Under the pieces are notes generated by a model, which saw nothing but the letters and a program-made list of their open reading frames with translations, had not been told where the DNA came from and searched no databases. Below, in pieces: positions 34,189 through 43,031 of a stretch of DNA of 64,000 bases. A program made the position numbers and the translations under genes. The DNA comes from Streptomyces sp. NBC_00344 (GTDB lineage Bacteria; Actinomycetota; Actinomycetes; Streptomycetales; Streptomycetaceae): contig NZ_CP107996.1 in the NCBI RefSeq assembly GCF_036088315.1, positions 3,995,001 to 4,059,000 of the forward strand, in the 5' to 3' direction. Position 1 is the first letter of the stretch. Every line of letters starts with the position of its first letter.

Positions 34189-34689
34189 ATGAGTACGCAG
34201 CAACGGCTCACGCATATCGACGAGGCGGGCGCGGCCCGCATGGTCGACGTCTCCGAGAAGGACGTCACCGCGCGCTCCGCACGCGCCGGCGGGCGGGTCC
34301 TGGTCTCGCCGCGCGTCATCGAACTGCTGCGGGGCGAGGGCGTCCCCAAGGGCGACGCGCTGGCCACAGCGCGCATCGCAGGCATCATGGGCGCCAAGCG
34401 GACACCTGACCTCATCCCGCTCTGCCACCCGCTCGCGGTATCCGGGGTCACGGTCGAACTCGCGGTCACCGACGACGCGGTGGAGATCACCGCCACGGTG
34501 CGGACCACGGACCGTACGGGTGTCGAGATGGAGGCGCTGACGGCCGTCGCGATCGCCGGGCTCACCGTGATCGACATGGTGAAGGCCGTCGACAAGGGGG
34601 CGGTCATCACGGATGTACGCGTCGAGGAGAAGTCGGGCGGAAAGTCCGGGGACTACCGGCGTACCGCGCCGGGTGGAGCCGGAGCATGA
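34189..34689 (+). CDS. moaC: Cyclic pyranopterin monophosphate synthase
   Basis: 166 aa. With MoaA it converts GTP to cyclic pyranopterin monophosphate in molybdenum cofactor synthesis. Signature segments are [51 protein letters not shown] and [17 protein letters not shown] at 34189 has GGGAGCG upstream; an in-frame GTG at 34150 is less likely. It overlaps mogA by 4 bp (ATGA). Confidence 0.95.
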   Translation: MSTQQRLTHIDEAGAARMVDVSEKDVTARSARAGGRVLVSPRVIELLRGEGVPKGDALATARIAGIMGAKRTPDLIPLCHPLAVSGVTVELAVTDDAVEITATVRTTDRTGVEMEALTAVAIAGLTVIDMVKAVDKGAVITDVRVEEKSGGKSGDYRRTAPGGAGA

Positions 34690-35225
34690 CCGCTTCCGGT
34701 GCCGCGCAGGGCGGCGGCGAGCGGCCCGCCGGGTACACCGCGCTGGTCGTGACCGCGTCGAACCGGGCTTCGGCGGGTGTGTACGCCGACCGGGGCGGCC
34801 CCCTGATCGTGACCGCCCTTGCCGGGCTCGGCTTCACCGTCGAAGGACCGCGGGTCGTCCCGGACGGCGACCCGGTGGAGCAGGCGCTGCGCGCCGGGAT
34901 CGCGGCGGACCACGACGTGATCGTCACCACCGGCGGCACCGGCCTGTCACCCACCGACCGCACGCCCGAGGCGACCCGCCGGGTCCTCGACCGCGAGATC
35001 CCCGGTATTCCGGAGGCGATCCGCGCGGAGGGCCTGGCCAAGGTGCCGACAGCGGCGCTCTCCCGCGGACTCGCCGGAGTCGCAGGCACGACGCTCGTCG
35101 TCAACCTCCCGGGTTCCACCGGAGGAGTACGTGACGGGCTGGCCGTGCTGGAACGACTACTGATCCACGCCGTCGACCAGCTCCGGGGCGGCGACCACCC
35201 GAGACCCGCCGGGAGCATGAGCTGA
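34686..35225 (+). CDS. mogA: MogA/MoaB-family molybdopterin adenylyltransferase
   Basis: 179 aa. It adenylates molybdopterin before molybdate insertion by MoeA. Motifs: [40 protein letters not shown] and [20 protein letters not shown]. The first 16 residues and last 15 are poorly conserved tails. The start overlaps the moaC stop (ATGA), and the next gene begins at or just past its stop, so the run galU to the GNAT gene is one operon. Mog and MoaB cannot be told apart from sequence alone. Confidence 0.9.
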   Translation: MTASGAAQGGGERPAGYTALVVTASNRASAGVYADRGGPLIVTALAGLGFTVEGPRVVPDGDPVEQALRAGIAADHDVIVTTGGTGLSPTDRTPEATRRVLDREIPGIPEAIRAEGLAKVPTAALSRGLAGVAGTTLVVNLPGSTGGVRDGLAVLERLLIHAVDQLRGGDHPRPAGSMS

Positions 35226-35242
35226 ACGTCTCGTCCTGGCCC

Positions 35243-35854
35243 GTGGAACTGGCGGAAGGCCCCGTCGTTCTCCGTCCCATAAAGCTGCGCGACCAGAAGC
35301 TCTGGCGTGAGGTCAACCGGCGCAACCGGGAGTGGCTGCGCCCCTGGGAAGCGACCGTCCCGCCCCCTGCCCCCGGAGGCCCGGTCGCCCAGCGCCCCAC
35401 CTATCGCCAGATGGTCCGGCATCTGCGCAGGGAGGCCCGCGCGGGGCGGATGCTTCCCTTCGTGATCGAGTACGAGGGCCGTCTGGTCGGCCAGCTCACG
35501 GTCGCCGGGATCACCTGGGGCTCGATGTGCTCCGGCCATGTCGGCTACTGGGTCGACCGCGACGTCGCGGGACGCGGGGTCATGCCGACCGCGGTCGCGC
35601 TCGTCGTCGACCACTGTTTCCGTCATGTCGGCATGCACCGCATCGAAGTCTGTATTCGCCCGGAGAACGTGCCCAGCCGGCGGGTCGTGGAGAAACTCGG
35701 ATTCCGCGAGGAAGGGCTGCGCCCGCGCTATCTGCACATCGACGGCGGCTGGCGCGACCATCTGGTCTATGCCCTCACGGCGGAGGAAGTGCCCGACAGC
35801 CTGCTCAGCCGCTGGCGCAGAGCGAGACCGGGAACGACCCGGCGCGCCCCGTAA
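35243..35854 (+). CDS. RimJ/RimL-type GNAT acetyltransferase
   Basis: 203 aa, in the position of rimJ in the mycobacterial and corynebacterial galU-moeA-rimJ-glpR locus. GNAT blocks: GHVGYWVDRDVAGRGVMPTA (acetyl-CoA site), MHRIEVCIRPENVPSRRVVE and KLGFREEGLRPRYL. Its target may be a ribosomal or divisome protein; this is unknown. GTG at 35243 is the first standard start. A CTG at 35222 that overlaps the mogA stop, with GGGAG 6 nt upstream, gives the N-terminus [13 protein letters not shown] and may be the true start. Confidence 0.88.
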   Translation: MELAEGPVVLRPIKLRDQKLWREVNRRNREWLRPWEATVPPPAPGGPVAQRPTYRQMVRHLRREARAGRMLPFVIEYEGRLVGQLTVAGITWGSMCSGHVGYWVDRDVAGRGVMPTAVALVVDHCFRHVGMHRIEVCIRPENVPSRRVVEKLGFREEGLRPRYLHIDGGWRDHLVYALTAEEVPDSLLSRWRRARPGTTRRAP

Positions 35855-36030
35855 ATAAAATAAGTGTTCGAAATTGACCGTCAATCGGCGTGGCGCGACC
35901 GTGAACGGTCATCCAATTGGAGACTGTTGATCCCAACAATCACAAAAAAAGTTCGAGATATCAGCCGGATCAAGCGACACGCCGAGCCAATTGGGCGATG
36001 CCTTCGCGCGCGCCCCTCTACGGTGTGAGG

Positions 36031-37083
36031 GTGAGCAGTAGTGGCCTCATCTACGCAGTCATCGTCGGGGCCTGGGCCGCCTACTTGGTGCCGATGTGGC
36101 TCCGCAGGCAGGACGAGCTGAACGAGGCCCGTCCGACGGAACGCTTCAGCACCGCCATCCGGCTGCTGTCCGGACGGGCGGGAATGGAGCGCCGGTACGC
36201 CAGGGAGCTGCAGGAGCGCGCTGTCGGTGAGGGTGGTCCCGGTGCCGACGAGCCGGACGGCGCGACGGAATCTCCGAGTTCCGTCGACGTCCGGTCCTTT
36301 GCCGCGCCCAGGCAGTCGCCCGCCCCCCGTGAGGAGCGCCCCGCGGAGCGCCCGGCGCGGCCCGCACGCCGGGAACGGCCCACCGGGGCAGCCGCCGAAA
36401 GGGCCCGTCGCACCCAGGCCCTCGCTCGGCGCAGGCGCACCACCGTGCTGCTCTTCGCGGCCTTCACCCTGGGAGCGATCGTCGCCGCGGTCGGTGGTCT
36501 CGCCTTCCTCTGGGCGCCCGCCGCCCCCGCCCTGCTGCTCAGCACGTACATCGTGCATCTGCGCACCCAGGAGCGCCGCCGCTTCGCCTTCACCATGGAC
36601 CGGCGCAGGGCCGAACTCGCAGCACAGCGGCTGCGCGAGAACCGCCCGCGCCGGCAGAGCGCCGCCGAGCCCGACGACGAGCCCCAGGAGCACCACCCCG
36701 AGCCCGAGCCCGCGCCTGCCGTCTCCGCGCAGGAAGCCGGCCGCCGCGCACTGGTCGAGCAGACCGACCACGCCGAGTGGGTGGACCAGGAACGCGAACG
36801 CGGCCGTGTCCAGGGCGACAGCTGGGAGCCCGTGCCGGTGCCGCTGCCGACCTATGTCACCGCCCCGGTGGCTCCGCGCGCCCCGGGCAGCGTCGACCTC
36901 GGCGTCCCGGACACCTGGAGTGCGGCCCGTTCCTCCACCGTCGCCGAACCGGCCGCCGAGGAGAACCCGCCGCCGGCCCCGCGCCAGCAGAGCGCGGCAG
37001 CGCGCCGTGCCCGCGAACACGGCCGCACCCCGCTCTTCGACCAGTACGAGGACGAGGACCGCCCCCGCGCGGCCAACGAGTGA
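36031..37083 (+). CDS. sepX: SepX/GlpR divisome membrane protein
   Basis: 350 aa. The start VSSSGLIYAVIVGAWAAYLV is membrane helix 1. A charged cytoplasmic stretch (residues 25-140) is rich in Pro, Arg and Glu. A hydrophobic hairpin (VLLFAAFTLGAIVAAVGGLA, AAPALLLSTYIVHL) follows, then a long disordered acidic/proline tail. This layout and the locus match SepX of Streptomyces and GlpR of Corynebacterium, which localise at division septa; GlpR binds the MoeA-like Glp. GTG at 36031 is chosen: homology starts there and there is no ribosome site, so the mRNA may be leaderless. The 176-bp region before it is AT-rich and contains GACCGT-GA-ACGGTC. Confidence 0.82.
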   Translation: MSSSGLIYAVIVGAWAAYLVPMWLRRQDELNEARPTERFSTAIRLLSGRAGMERRYARELQERAVGEGGPGADEPDGATESPSSVDVRSFAAPRQSPAPREERPAERPARPARRERPTGAAAERARRTQALARRRRTTVLLFAAFTLGAIVAAVGGLAFLWAPAAPALLLSTYIVHLRTQERRRFAFTMDRRRAELAAQRLRENRPRRQSAAEPDDEPQEHHPEPEPAPAVSAQEAGRRALVEQTDHAEWVDQERERGRVQGDSWEPVPVPLPTYVTAPVAPRAPGSVDLGVPDTWSAARSSTVAEPAAEENPPPAPRQQSAAARRAREHGRTPLFDQYEDEDRPRAANE

Positions 37084-37156
37084 CGGGTTCCGTGACCAGC
37101 GAAGGAACGGATTTCCAAGCACCCCGATCGGGGTGCTAAGGTTTCACTCGTTGCAA

Positions 37157-37230
37157 GGGCCTGTGGCGCAGTCTGGTAGCGCACCTCGTTCGCATCGAGG
37201 GGGTCTGGGGTTCAAATCCCCACAGGTCCA
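37157..37230 (+). tRNA. tRNA-Ala (anticodon CGC)
   Basis: 74-nt cloverleaf. The 7-bp acceptor GGGCCTG/CAGGTCC has the G3-U70 wobble that is the alanine identity element. The anticodon stem CCTCG/CGAGG encloses TTCGCAT, anticodon CGC. The T-arm contains GGTTCAAATCC; discriminator A; no CCA encoded. Confidence 0.95.
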
Positions 37231-37272
37231 CATTGCACGACTGTTGTGGGGTTCGCCCACGAACAGTGACGG

Positions 37273-37304
37273 AATCCCGTCCGATCGGAAGATCGGACGG
37301 GATT
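37273..37304 (+). terminator. tRNA-Ala terminator
   Basis: Perfect 14-bp stem (37273-37286 and 37291-37304) with a GGAA loop, starting 43 bp after the tRNA and followed by TTTCGT. Confidence 0.88.
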
Positions 37305-37409
37305 TCGTGTTTTCCGGAATCGTTCGGCGCCTCCCCGGGCGGGAACGATCCCGGATGCCCGGCCCGCCCGCGCCCCCGGGGCTGTGGACCGGGGGTACGG
37401 GACGCGGGT

Positions 37410-37904
37410 TCAGGTTCCGTTAGGCGTGAGCGCCTTCGCGTAGCAGCGGCTGCTCTCGTAAGTGCGGTAGTGGCCGAACTTCTCGCACGGTGCGTAGCCG
37501 CTGGACAGATAGAGCGCGATCGCCTCCGGCTGCTTGTCGCCGGTCTCCAGCACCATCCGGCTACGGCCCGCGGCCCGGGCGCTCTCCTCGAGGGCGGCGA
37601 GGATCCGCCGGGCGAGGCCGAGACCGCGGGCCTCCCGGACGACGTACATCCGCTTGATCTCGGCGTCCCCCTGTGTGTACCCGAAGTCGCCCGCCGCGTC
37701 CTGGTTGCGCCAGCCGCCGGTGCCCACCGGGCGGTCGCGCGCGTCGTACGCCAGCAGGTAGAGGCCGGACGGCGGGTCGAACATGTCGGCATCGAGCGGG
37801 GTGACGTCACCCCCGTCGCCGTAGCGCTCGTCGTATTCGAGCTGGACCTGCTCGTTCAGCTTGACGGCGTCGGGGTGGTCGTAACGGACCGGACGGATAT
37901 TCAT
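37410..37904 (-). CDS. GNAT-family N-acetyltransferase
   Basis: 164 aa. The acetyl-CoA loop is VREARGLGLARRILAALEES and the C-terminal strand-helix is LYLSSGYAPCEKFGHYRTYE. The N-terminus MNIRPVRYDHPDAVKLNEQV fits a start at 37904; the frame is open much further upstream but that part lies opposite the xth gene. The gene is divergent from xth across 60 bp that includes the near-palindrome ATACGGAGTATCGTAC. Substrate unknown. Confidence 0.85.
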   Translation of the reverse strand: MNIRPVRYDHPDAVKLNEQVQLEYDERYGDGGDVTPLDADMFDPPSGLYLLAYDARDRPVGTGGWRNQDAAGDFGYTQGDAEIKRMYVVREARGLGLARRILAALEESARAAGRSRMVLETGDKQPEAIALYLSSGYAPCEKFGHYRTYESSRCYAKALTPNGT

Positions 37905-37964
37905 ACGGAGTATCGTACTTCTATGCGATGGACTGGTGGAGTGAGTCCGTATCGGTAGGGTGCC

Positions 37965-38771
37965 GTGGTGCTCACTGTGACAACCGTAAATGTGAATGGA
38001 CTGCGCGCCGCCGCCAAGAAGGGTTTCGTGGGGTGGCTGGCGCAGACCTCCGCCGATGTGATCTGCCTCCAGGAGGTACGGGCCGAGCCCCAGCAACTCC
38101 CCGCCGGTGTGCGGGAGCCCGAGGGCTGGTTCGCCGTTCACGCCCCGGCGTCCGCCAAGGGGCGCGCGGGGGTTTCGCTCTACTCCCGGCGTGAGCCGGA
38201 CCGGGTGCGCATCGGATTCGGCAGCGAGGAGTTCGACGGGTCGGGGCGGTACGCCGAGATCGATCTGCCCGGAGTCACGGTCGCCAGCCTCTATCTGCCG
38301 TCCGGCGAGGTCGGAACGGAGCGGCAGGACGAGAAGATCCGGTTCATGTCCGAGTTCCTGCCGTACCTCGAGGGGCTCAGGAAGCGGGCGGCGGCGGACG
38401 GCCGTGAGGTCGTGGTCTGCGGCGACTGGAACATCGCCCACCAGGAGGCCGACCTCAAGAACTGGAAGGGAAACAAGAAGAACGCGGGCTTCCTGCCCGA
38501 GGAGCGGGAGTGGCTGACCCGGATCTTCGACGAGGGCGGGGCGGCGTACGTCGATGTGGTGCGGTCCCTGCACCCGGACGTCGAAGGCCCGTACTCGTGG
38601 TGGTCCTATCGCGGCCGCGCCTTCGACAACGACACCGGCTGGCGCATCGACTACCAGGCCGCCACCCCCGGTCTGGCGGCAAGGGCGGTCAAGGCCTGGG
38701 TGGAGCGGGCCGCGAGCCATGCGGAGCGCTGGTCCGACCACGCGCCTGTGACAGCGGTGTACGACCTGTAG
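37965..38771 (+). CDS. xth: Exodeoxyribonuclease III / AP endonuclease
   Basis: 268 aa, exonuclease-endonuclease-phosphatase fold. It cuts at abasic sites and trims 3' ends in base excision repair. Catalytic blocks: VNVNGLRAAAKKG, VICLQEVRAE (metal-binding Glu), VVCGDWNIAHQEADLKNWKG, GWRIDYQAATPGL and the last SDHAPVTAVYDL (Asp-His pair). GTG at 37965 or the next GTG at 37968 is the start; GGGTG lies 5 nt upstream. Confidence 0.95.
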   Translation: MVLTVTTVNVNGLRAAAKKGFVGWLAQTSADVICLQEVRAEPQQLPAGVREPEGWFAVHAPASAKGRAGVSLYSRREPDRVRIGFGSEEFDGSGRYAEIDLPGVTVASLYLPSGEVGTERQDEKIRFMSEFLPYLEGLRKRAAADGREVVVCGDWNIAHQEADLKNWKGNKKNAGFLPEEREWLTRIFDEGGAAYVDVVRSLHPDVEGPYSWWSYRGRAFDNDTGWRIDYQAATPGLAARAVKAWVERAASHAERWSDHAPVTAVYDL

Positions 38772-38807
38772 GTCCAGCGGGCGCGGGCCCCCCTTTCGGG
38801 CCGCGGG

Positions 38808-39512
38808 TCACCCCCCTTCGGACCGGCTCCCTTCCGCCTCGGCCCGCACCCGGCGGTCCATCGACATCGAGAGCTCCGCCGCGACGACGTCCTTGGCCAG
38901 CGGCCGCAGCTGCGACATCGCCTCCCCGAAGCCGGTGTCCGGCAGATGTGCGTGGATGAGTTCGGTGAACAGCTCGGTGAGTGCCTCGGTGTGCTCGCGG
39001 ATCCGGTGGCCCGCGGCGAGGACGTCCGCGAGGGGGACGCCCTGTCCGACCAGTGCGGCCGACACGTCGAGCAGCCTGCGGCTGATGTGGATGATCTTGT
39101 CGCCGTCGGTGGCGAGGTAGCCGAGATCCAGCGCCGCTGCGAGGTTCTCCGCTGTCGCCTCGCCCTCGAAGTAGTCCGCGAGCTGCTCGGGGGTGAGGCG
39201 GACCGGCTCCTCCTCCGACCAGGAGGGGGGCTCCGATGCCGACAGGCCGAGCAGCGCGCCCACATCGCGGCCGCTCTCGAAGGCGGTGGCCAGGTCCGCG
39301 ATGCCGCTGAGGGTGTGGCCGCGTTCCAGCAGCGCCGCGATGGTGCGCAGGCGGGCCAGGTGATGTTCGTCGTACCAGGCGATCCGGCCTTCGCGGCGCG
39401 GCGGCGGGATCAGTTTCCGCTCACGGTAGAAGCGCAGGGTGCGCACCGTGATACCGGCCTCCTTGGCCAGCTCCTCCATGCGGTACTCGCGTCCTGCTTT
39501 GCCCTCTGCCAC
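38808..39512 (-). CDS. MerR-family transcriptional regulator
   Basis: 234 aa. The MerR DNA-binding domain is at residues 11-80: YRMEELAKEAGITVRTLRFY, RERKLIPPPRREGRIAWYDE, LRTIAALLERGHTLSGIADL. The C-terminal 140 residues are a helical ligand domain without metal-binding cysteines. It is divergent from the BVMO operon, which suggests it regulates those genes. Similar MerR proteins are found beside monooxygenase operons in Streptomyces and mycobacteria. Confidence 0.88.
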   Translation of the reverse strand: MAEGKAGREYRMEELAKEAGITVRTLRFYRERKLIPPPRREGRIAWYDEHHLARLRTIAALLERGHTLSGIADLATAFESGRDVGALLGLSASEPPSWSEEEPVRLTPEQLADYFEGEATAENLAAALDLGYLATDGDKIIHISRRLLDVSAALVGQGVPLADVLAAGHRIREHTEALTELFTELIHAHLPDTGFGEAMSQLRPLAKDVVAAELSMSMDRRVRAEAEGSRSEGG

Positions 39513-39597
39513 TCGGGAAGCCTATGTCGTACCGGAGGTAACTTTCGCTCCGCCGACCCCTACCCATCAGTACGCGGGTGCTCTAGTCTCCAAACAG

Positions 39598-39615
39598 TGC
39601 CAGTGATTGCTGGCA
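39598..39615. promoter_or_regulatory. Inverted repeat before the monooxygenase operon
   Basis: TGCCAG-N6-CTGGCA, a perfect 6-bp dyad, lies 29 bp before the BVMO start and 85 bp from the merR start. It may be a regulator site; MerR proteins usually bind dyads between -35 and -10 boxes, which I cannot place with confidence. Confidence 0.35.
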
Positions 39616-39643
39616 GAGTCGGGGTATTGCAGGAGGCGGCAGC

Positions 39644-41164
39644 ATGGCCCAGCACGAGCACGTACGAGTGGCGGTGATCGGATCCGGATTCGGCGGCCTG
39701 GGCGCCGCTGTCCGGCTGCGCCGCGAGGGGATCACCGACTTCGTCGTCCTGGAGCGGGCCGCTTCGGTCGGCGGGACCTGGCGCGACAACAGCTATCCGG
39801 GGTGCGCCTGCGATGTGCCCTCCCATCTGTACTCGTTCTCTTTCGCGCCCAACCCCGACTGGCCGCGCACCTTCTCCGGCCAGCCGCACATCCGGGCGTA
39901 CCTGGAGAACGTCACCGACACCTTCGGCCTGCGGCCGCATATCCGCCTCGAACACGAAGTGCTGAAGATGCACTGGGACGACGCTGAACTGCGCTGGGAG
40001 ATCGAGACCTCCCGGGGCACGCTCACCGCTGACATGGTCGTCTCCGCGACCGGGCCGCTCTCCGACCCGAAGATCCCCGAGGTGCCGGGGCTCGACGGCT
40101 TCGAGGGCAAGATCTTCCACTCCGCGCAGTGGGACCACGACTACGACCTGCGCGGAAAGCGCGTCGCGATGATCGGGACCGGGGCCTCCGCGATCCAGAT
40201 CGTGCCCGCGATCCAGCCCGAGGCGGGGCGGCTGACGCTCTTCCAGCGCACACCGCCCTGGGTGATGCCGCGGATGGACCGGGCGATCAGCGGGGCCGAG
40301 CGGTGGCTGCACGACAAGGTTCCCCTCACCGCCAGCGCGCGCAGGCGACTGCTCTGGGGCATACGGGAGCTGCAGGTCAGCGCCTTCACCAAGCGGCCCA
40401 ACGAGCTGGGGCTCATCGAGTCCATCGGCAGGTCCAACATCCGCCGCTCCATCAAGGACCCGGCACTGCGCGCCAAGCTGACGCCCTCGTACCGGATCGG
40501 CTGCAAGCGCATCCTGCTGTCGAGCACCTACTATCCGGCGCTCGCCGAGCCCAATGTCGACGTGGTCGCTTCCGGTCTCAAGGAGGTGCGTGGCAACACC
40601 CTGGTCGCGTCCGACGGGACCGAGACCGAGGCCGATGTGATCATCTTCGGGACCGGCTTCCATGTCACGGACATGCCGATAGCCGACCGGGTGGTGGGCG
40701 CCCAGGGCGTCACCCTCGCCGAGACGTGGAAGGACGGCATGGAGTCGCTGCGCGGCGCCACCGCGGCCGGCTTTCCCAACTGGATGACGATCATCGGGCC
40801 GAACACCGGTCTCGGTAACTCCTCGATGATTCTGATGATCGAGTCCCAGCTGAGCTATCTCGCCGACTACCTGCGCCAGCTGAACGTGCTCGGCGGCCGG
40901 GTCGCACTCGACCCGCGGCCGGCGGCGGTGGGCGCGTGGAACGAGCGCGTCCAGCAGCGGATGAAGCGGACCGTCTGGAACACCGGCGGCTGCACCAGCT
41001 GGTATCTCGACGCCAACGGACGCAACACCACGATCTGGCCGGGCACCACCACCGAGTTCCGCAAGGCCACCAGGTCGGTGGATCTCGGGGAGTACGAGGT
41101 GATCCGGGCGGCAGGTGCGAGCGCCGGCACCGCGGACCGTGCCGTCGAGAAGGAGGCGGTGTGA
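39644..41164 (+). CDS. FAD/NADPH flavin monooxygenase, Baeyer-Villiger type
   Basis: 506 aa. The FAD fingerprint is VAVIGSGFGGLGAAVRL; the BVMO motif FxGxxxHxxxW is FEGKIFHSAQW at about residue 150; the NADPH fold is VAMIGTGASAIQIVPAI. BVMOs insert oxygen next to a ketone to give an ester. Next in the operon are an alpha/beta hydrolase, which could cleave such an ester, and an SDR that could make or remove a ketone. The three-gene set recalls the mymA operon of M. tuberculosis. ATG has GGAGGCGG upstream. It overlaps the hydrolase gene by 4 bp. Confidence 0.92.
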   Translation: MAQHEHVRVAVIGSGFGGLGAAVRLRREGITDFVVLERAASVGGTWRDNSYPGCACDVPSHLYSFSFAPNPDWPRTFSGQPHIRAYLENVTDTFGLRPHIRLEHEVLKMHWDDAELRWEIETSRGTLTADMVVSATGPLSDPKIPEVPGLDGFEGKIFHSAQWDHDYDLRGKRVAMIGTGASAIQIVPAIQPEAGRLTLFQRTPPWVMPRMDRAISGAERWLHDKVPLTASARRRLLWGIRELQVSAFTKRPNELGLIESIGRSNIRRSIKDPALRAKLTPSYRIGCKRILLSSTYYPALAEPNVDVVASGLKEVRGNTLVASDGTETEADVIIFGTGFHVTDMPIADRVVGAQGVTLAETWKDGMESLRGATAAGFPNWMTIIGPNTGLGNSSMILMIESQLSYLADYLRQLNVLGGRVALDPRPAAVGAWNERVQQRMKRTVWNTGGCTSWYLDANGRNTTIWPGTTTEFRKATRSVDLGEYEVIRAAGASAGTADRAVEKEAV

Positions 41165-42057
41165 GCACCGCCGCGCGGGAACTGACCGTCGTCTCGGCCG
41201 ACGGCTCACGCATCCACGCCGAGGTCCACGGCCCCGAAGGCGCCCCTGCCGTGGTGCTCTCGCACGGCTGGACCTGTTCGACGGAATTCTGGGCCGCCCA
41301 GATCAGGGACCTCGTCCCCGATCACCGGCTGGTGGTCTACGACCAGCGTGGGCACGGCCGTTCACCCGGTGCCGGGCGCGACGGCTACTCCACGGGCGCA
41401 CTCGCCGATGACCTGGAGGCGGTGCTCGCCGCCGCTCTCGAGCCGGGCGAGCGGGCCGTACTCGGCGGGCACTCCATGGGCGGGATGACCATGATGGCCG
41501 CCTCCGGGCGGCCCGGGTTCCGGGAACACACCGCCGCGGTGCTGCTCTGCAGCACCGGCGCTTCGCGGCTGATCGCCGAGTCGCTGGTGGTGCCGATGCG
41601 CCCCGGGCGGCTGCGGACCCGGCTGACCCGGCTGATCCTCGGATCGCGGGCCCCGCTGGGACCGGCGACCGCCGTGTCCAGGCGCATTCTCAAGTACGGG
41701 ACGATGGGGCCAGGTTCGGTCCCCGACCGGGTGGCCGAGTGCGCCCGGATCGTGCACGCCTGCCCACGGGGGACCCGAGTGGCCTGGTCGCGGGTGCTCG
41801 CCGAGCTGGATCTGGAGGCGGGGATACGGGAGCTGCGCGTACCGACCGCGGTGATCGTGGGTACCGCGGACCGGCTCACCCCGCCGGTGCACGCCCGGGC
41901 GCTGGCCGCCGCGCTGCCGGACGGCCTGGGGCTCACCGAGCTGACCGGGATCGGTCACATGACCCCGATGGAAGCCCCGGACGTGGTCGCGGACCGGTTG
42001 CGGGAACTCGTCAACACCTATGTACGCGTGGAGAAGCAGAAGGAGCAGGCCGTATGA
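41161..42057 (+). CDS. Alpha/beta hydrolase
   Basis: 298 aa. The nucleophile elbow is LGGHSMGGMT (Ser), the oxyanion segment LSHGWTCSTEFW, and the catalytic His is in TGIGHMTPMEAP; Asp is likely in VIVGTADRLTPP. Probably an esterase acting on a product of the adjacent monooxygenase. GTG at 41161 overlaps the BVMO stop (GTGA), and its own stop overlaps the SDR start (ATGA), so translation is coupled across all three. Confidence 0.9.
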   Translation: MSTAARELTVVSADGSRIHAEVHGPEGAPAVVLSHGWTCSTEFWAAQIRDLVPDHRLVVYDQRGHGRSPGAGRDGYSTGALADDLEAVLAAALEPGERAVLGGHSMGGMTMMAASGRPGFREHTAAVLLCSTGASRLIAESLVVPMRPGRLRTRLTRLILGSRAPLGPATAVSRRILKYGTMGPGSVPDRVAECARIVHACPRGTRVAWSRVLAELDLEAGIRELRVPTAVIVGTADRLTPPVHARALAAALPDGLGLTELTGIGHMTPMEAPDVVADRLRELVNTYVRVEKQKEQAV

Positions 42058-42932
42058 GCAGGAACAGCCTTGAAGGCCAGGTCGCGGTCGTCACCGGCGC
42101 GGCCAGGGGTGTCGGCGAACTGCTGGCCCGCAAGCTCTCGGCGCGCGGCGCGAAGGTGGCGCTCATCGGCCTGGAGCCGGAGGAGCTGAAGGCGGTGTCG
42201 GCGCGGCTGCACACCGACAGCGACCACTGGCACGCCGACGTGACCGACCACCTGGCCATGGCGCGGGTCGCTCAGGAGGTCAAGGCGCGGTTCGGGAAGG
42301 TGGACATCGTCGTCGCCAATGCAGGAGTGGCGACCGGCGGGCCCCTTGTGGACTCCGACCCGGATGCCTGGCGCCGGGTCATCGAAGTGAACCTGGTGGG
42401 TGGATCGGTCACCGCGCGGGCCTTCCTTCCGGTACTGATGGAGAGCCGCGGATACTTTCTCCAGATCGCCTCGCTCGCCGCGATCACACCCGCGCCCATG
42501 ATGTCCGCGTACTGCGCGTCCAAGTCCGGGGTCGAGGCCTTCGCGCACTGTCTGCGGGCCGAGGTCGGCTACAAGGGAGTGCGGGTCGGTGTCGGGTATC
42601 TGTCCTGGACCGACACGGACATGGTGCGCGGCGCCGACGAGGACGAGGTGATGCGGGAGCTGCGGCAGCGGCTGCCGTGGCCTGCCAACCGCACGTATCC
42701 GCTGGGTCCGGCGGTGGACCGCATCGTGGCCGGTATCGAGCGGCGCTCCCCCCACGTGTACGCGCAGTGGTGGCTGCGCGGGATGCAGTCCGTGCGGGGC
42801 TATCTGCCCTCGGTGATCGGTGTCGTCGGGCAGCGCGAGATGCGCCGCTTCGAGCCGAGGCTGGCGGGGGTCGCACGGGGTCTGGTGGGCGCCGGGGGAG
42901 CTGCTGACGAGAAGGCCCGCACCGAGCGTTAG
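42054..42932 (+). CDS. Short-chain dehydrogenase/reductase (SDR)
   Basis: 292-aa classical SDR. The cofactor loop is VVTGAARGVGELLARKL; VANAG; the active-site Ser is in LQIASLAAI and the catalytic pair in YCASKSGVEAF. A 60-residue C-terminal extension (PLGPAVDRIVAGIERRSPHV onward) may contact membrane or substrate. It is the last gene of the BVMO-hydrolase-SDR operon, with a strong hairpin 50 bp downstream. It likely oxidises an alcohol to the ketone used by the BVMO, or acts in reverse. Confidence 0.9.
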   Translation: MSRNSLEGQVAVVTGAARGVGELLARKLSARGAKVALIGLEPEELKAVSARLHTDSDHWHADVTDHLAMARVAQEVKARFGKVDIVVANAGVATGGPLVDSDPDAWRRVIEVNLVGGSVTARAFLPVLMESRGYFLQIASLAAITPAPMMSAYCASKSGVEAFAHCLRAEVGYKGVRVGVGYLSWTDTDMVRGADEDEVMRELRQRLPWPANRTYPLGPAVDRIVAGIERRSPHVYAQWWLRGMQSVRGYLPSVIGVVGQREMRRFEPRLAGVARGLVGAGGAADEKARTER

Positions 42933-42981
42933 GTTCCGAAATGCGTGGTCTTCTCCACCGTGGCAGGCTGGGCGGGGCCTT

Positions 42982-42997
42982 GGGGGCGTGAGCCCCC
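42982..42997 (+). terminator. Terminator of the BVMO operon
   Basis: GGGGGC-GTGA-GCCCCC: a 6-bp all-GC stem with a GTGA tetraloop, nested in an outer GGCGGGG/CCCCGCC pairing (42971-42977/42994-43000). Confidence 0.7.
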
Positions 42998-43031
42998 GCC
43001 CTCTCCACGAACGCGCTGGGAGTGAGACCGC

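Noticed and set aside
31897..34428. Minus-strand open frame of 843 codons under galU and moeA
   Set aside because: Shadow frame with no conserved motif; both plus-strand genes are certain.
39644..42932. Part of a natural-product biosynthetic cluster
   Set aside because: The BVMO, hydrolase and SDR have no core biosynthetic enzyme (PKS, NRPS, terpene synthase) nearby and are flanked by housekeeping genes.
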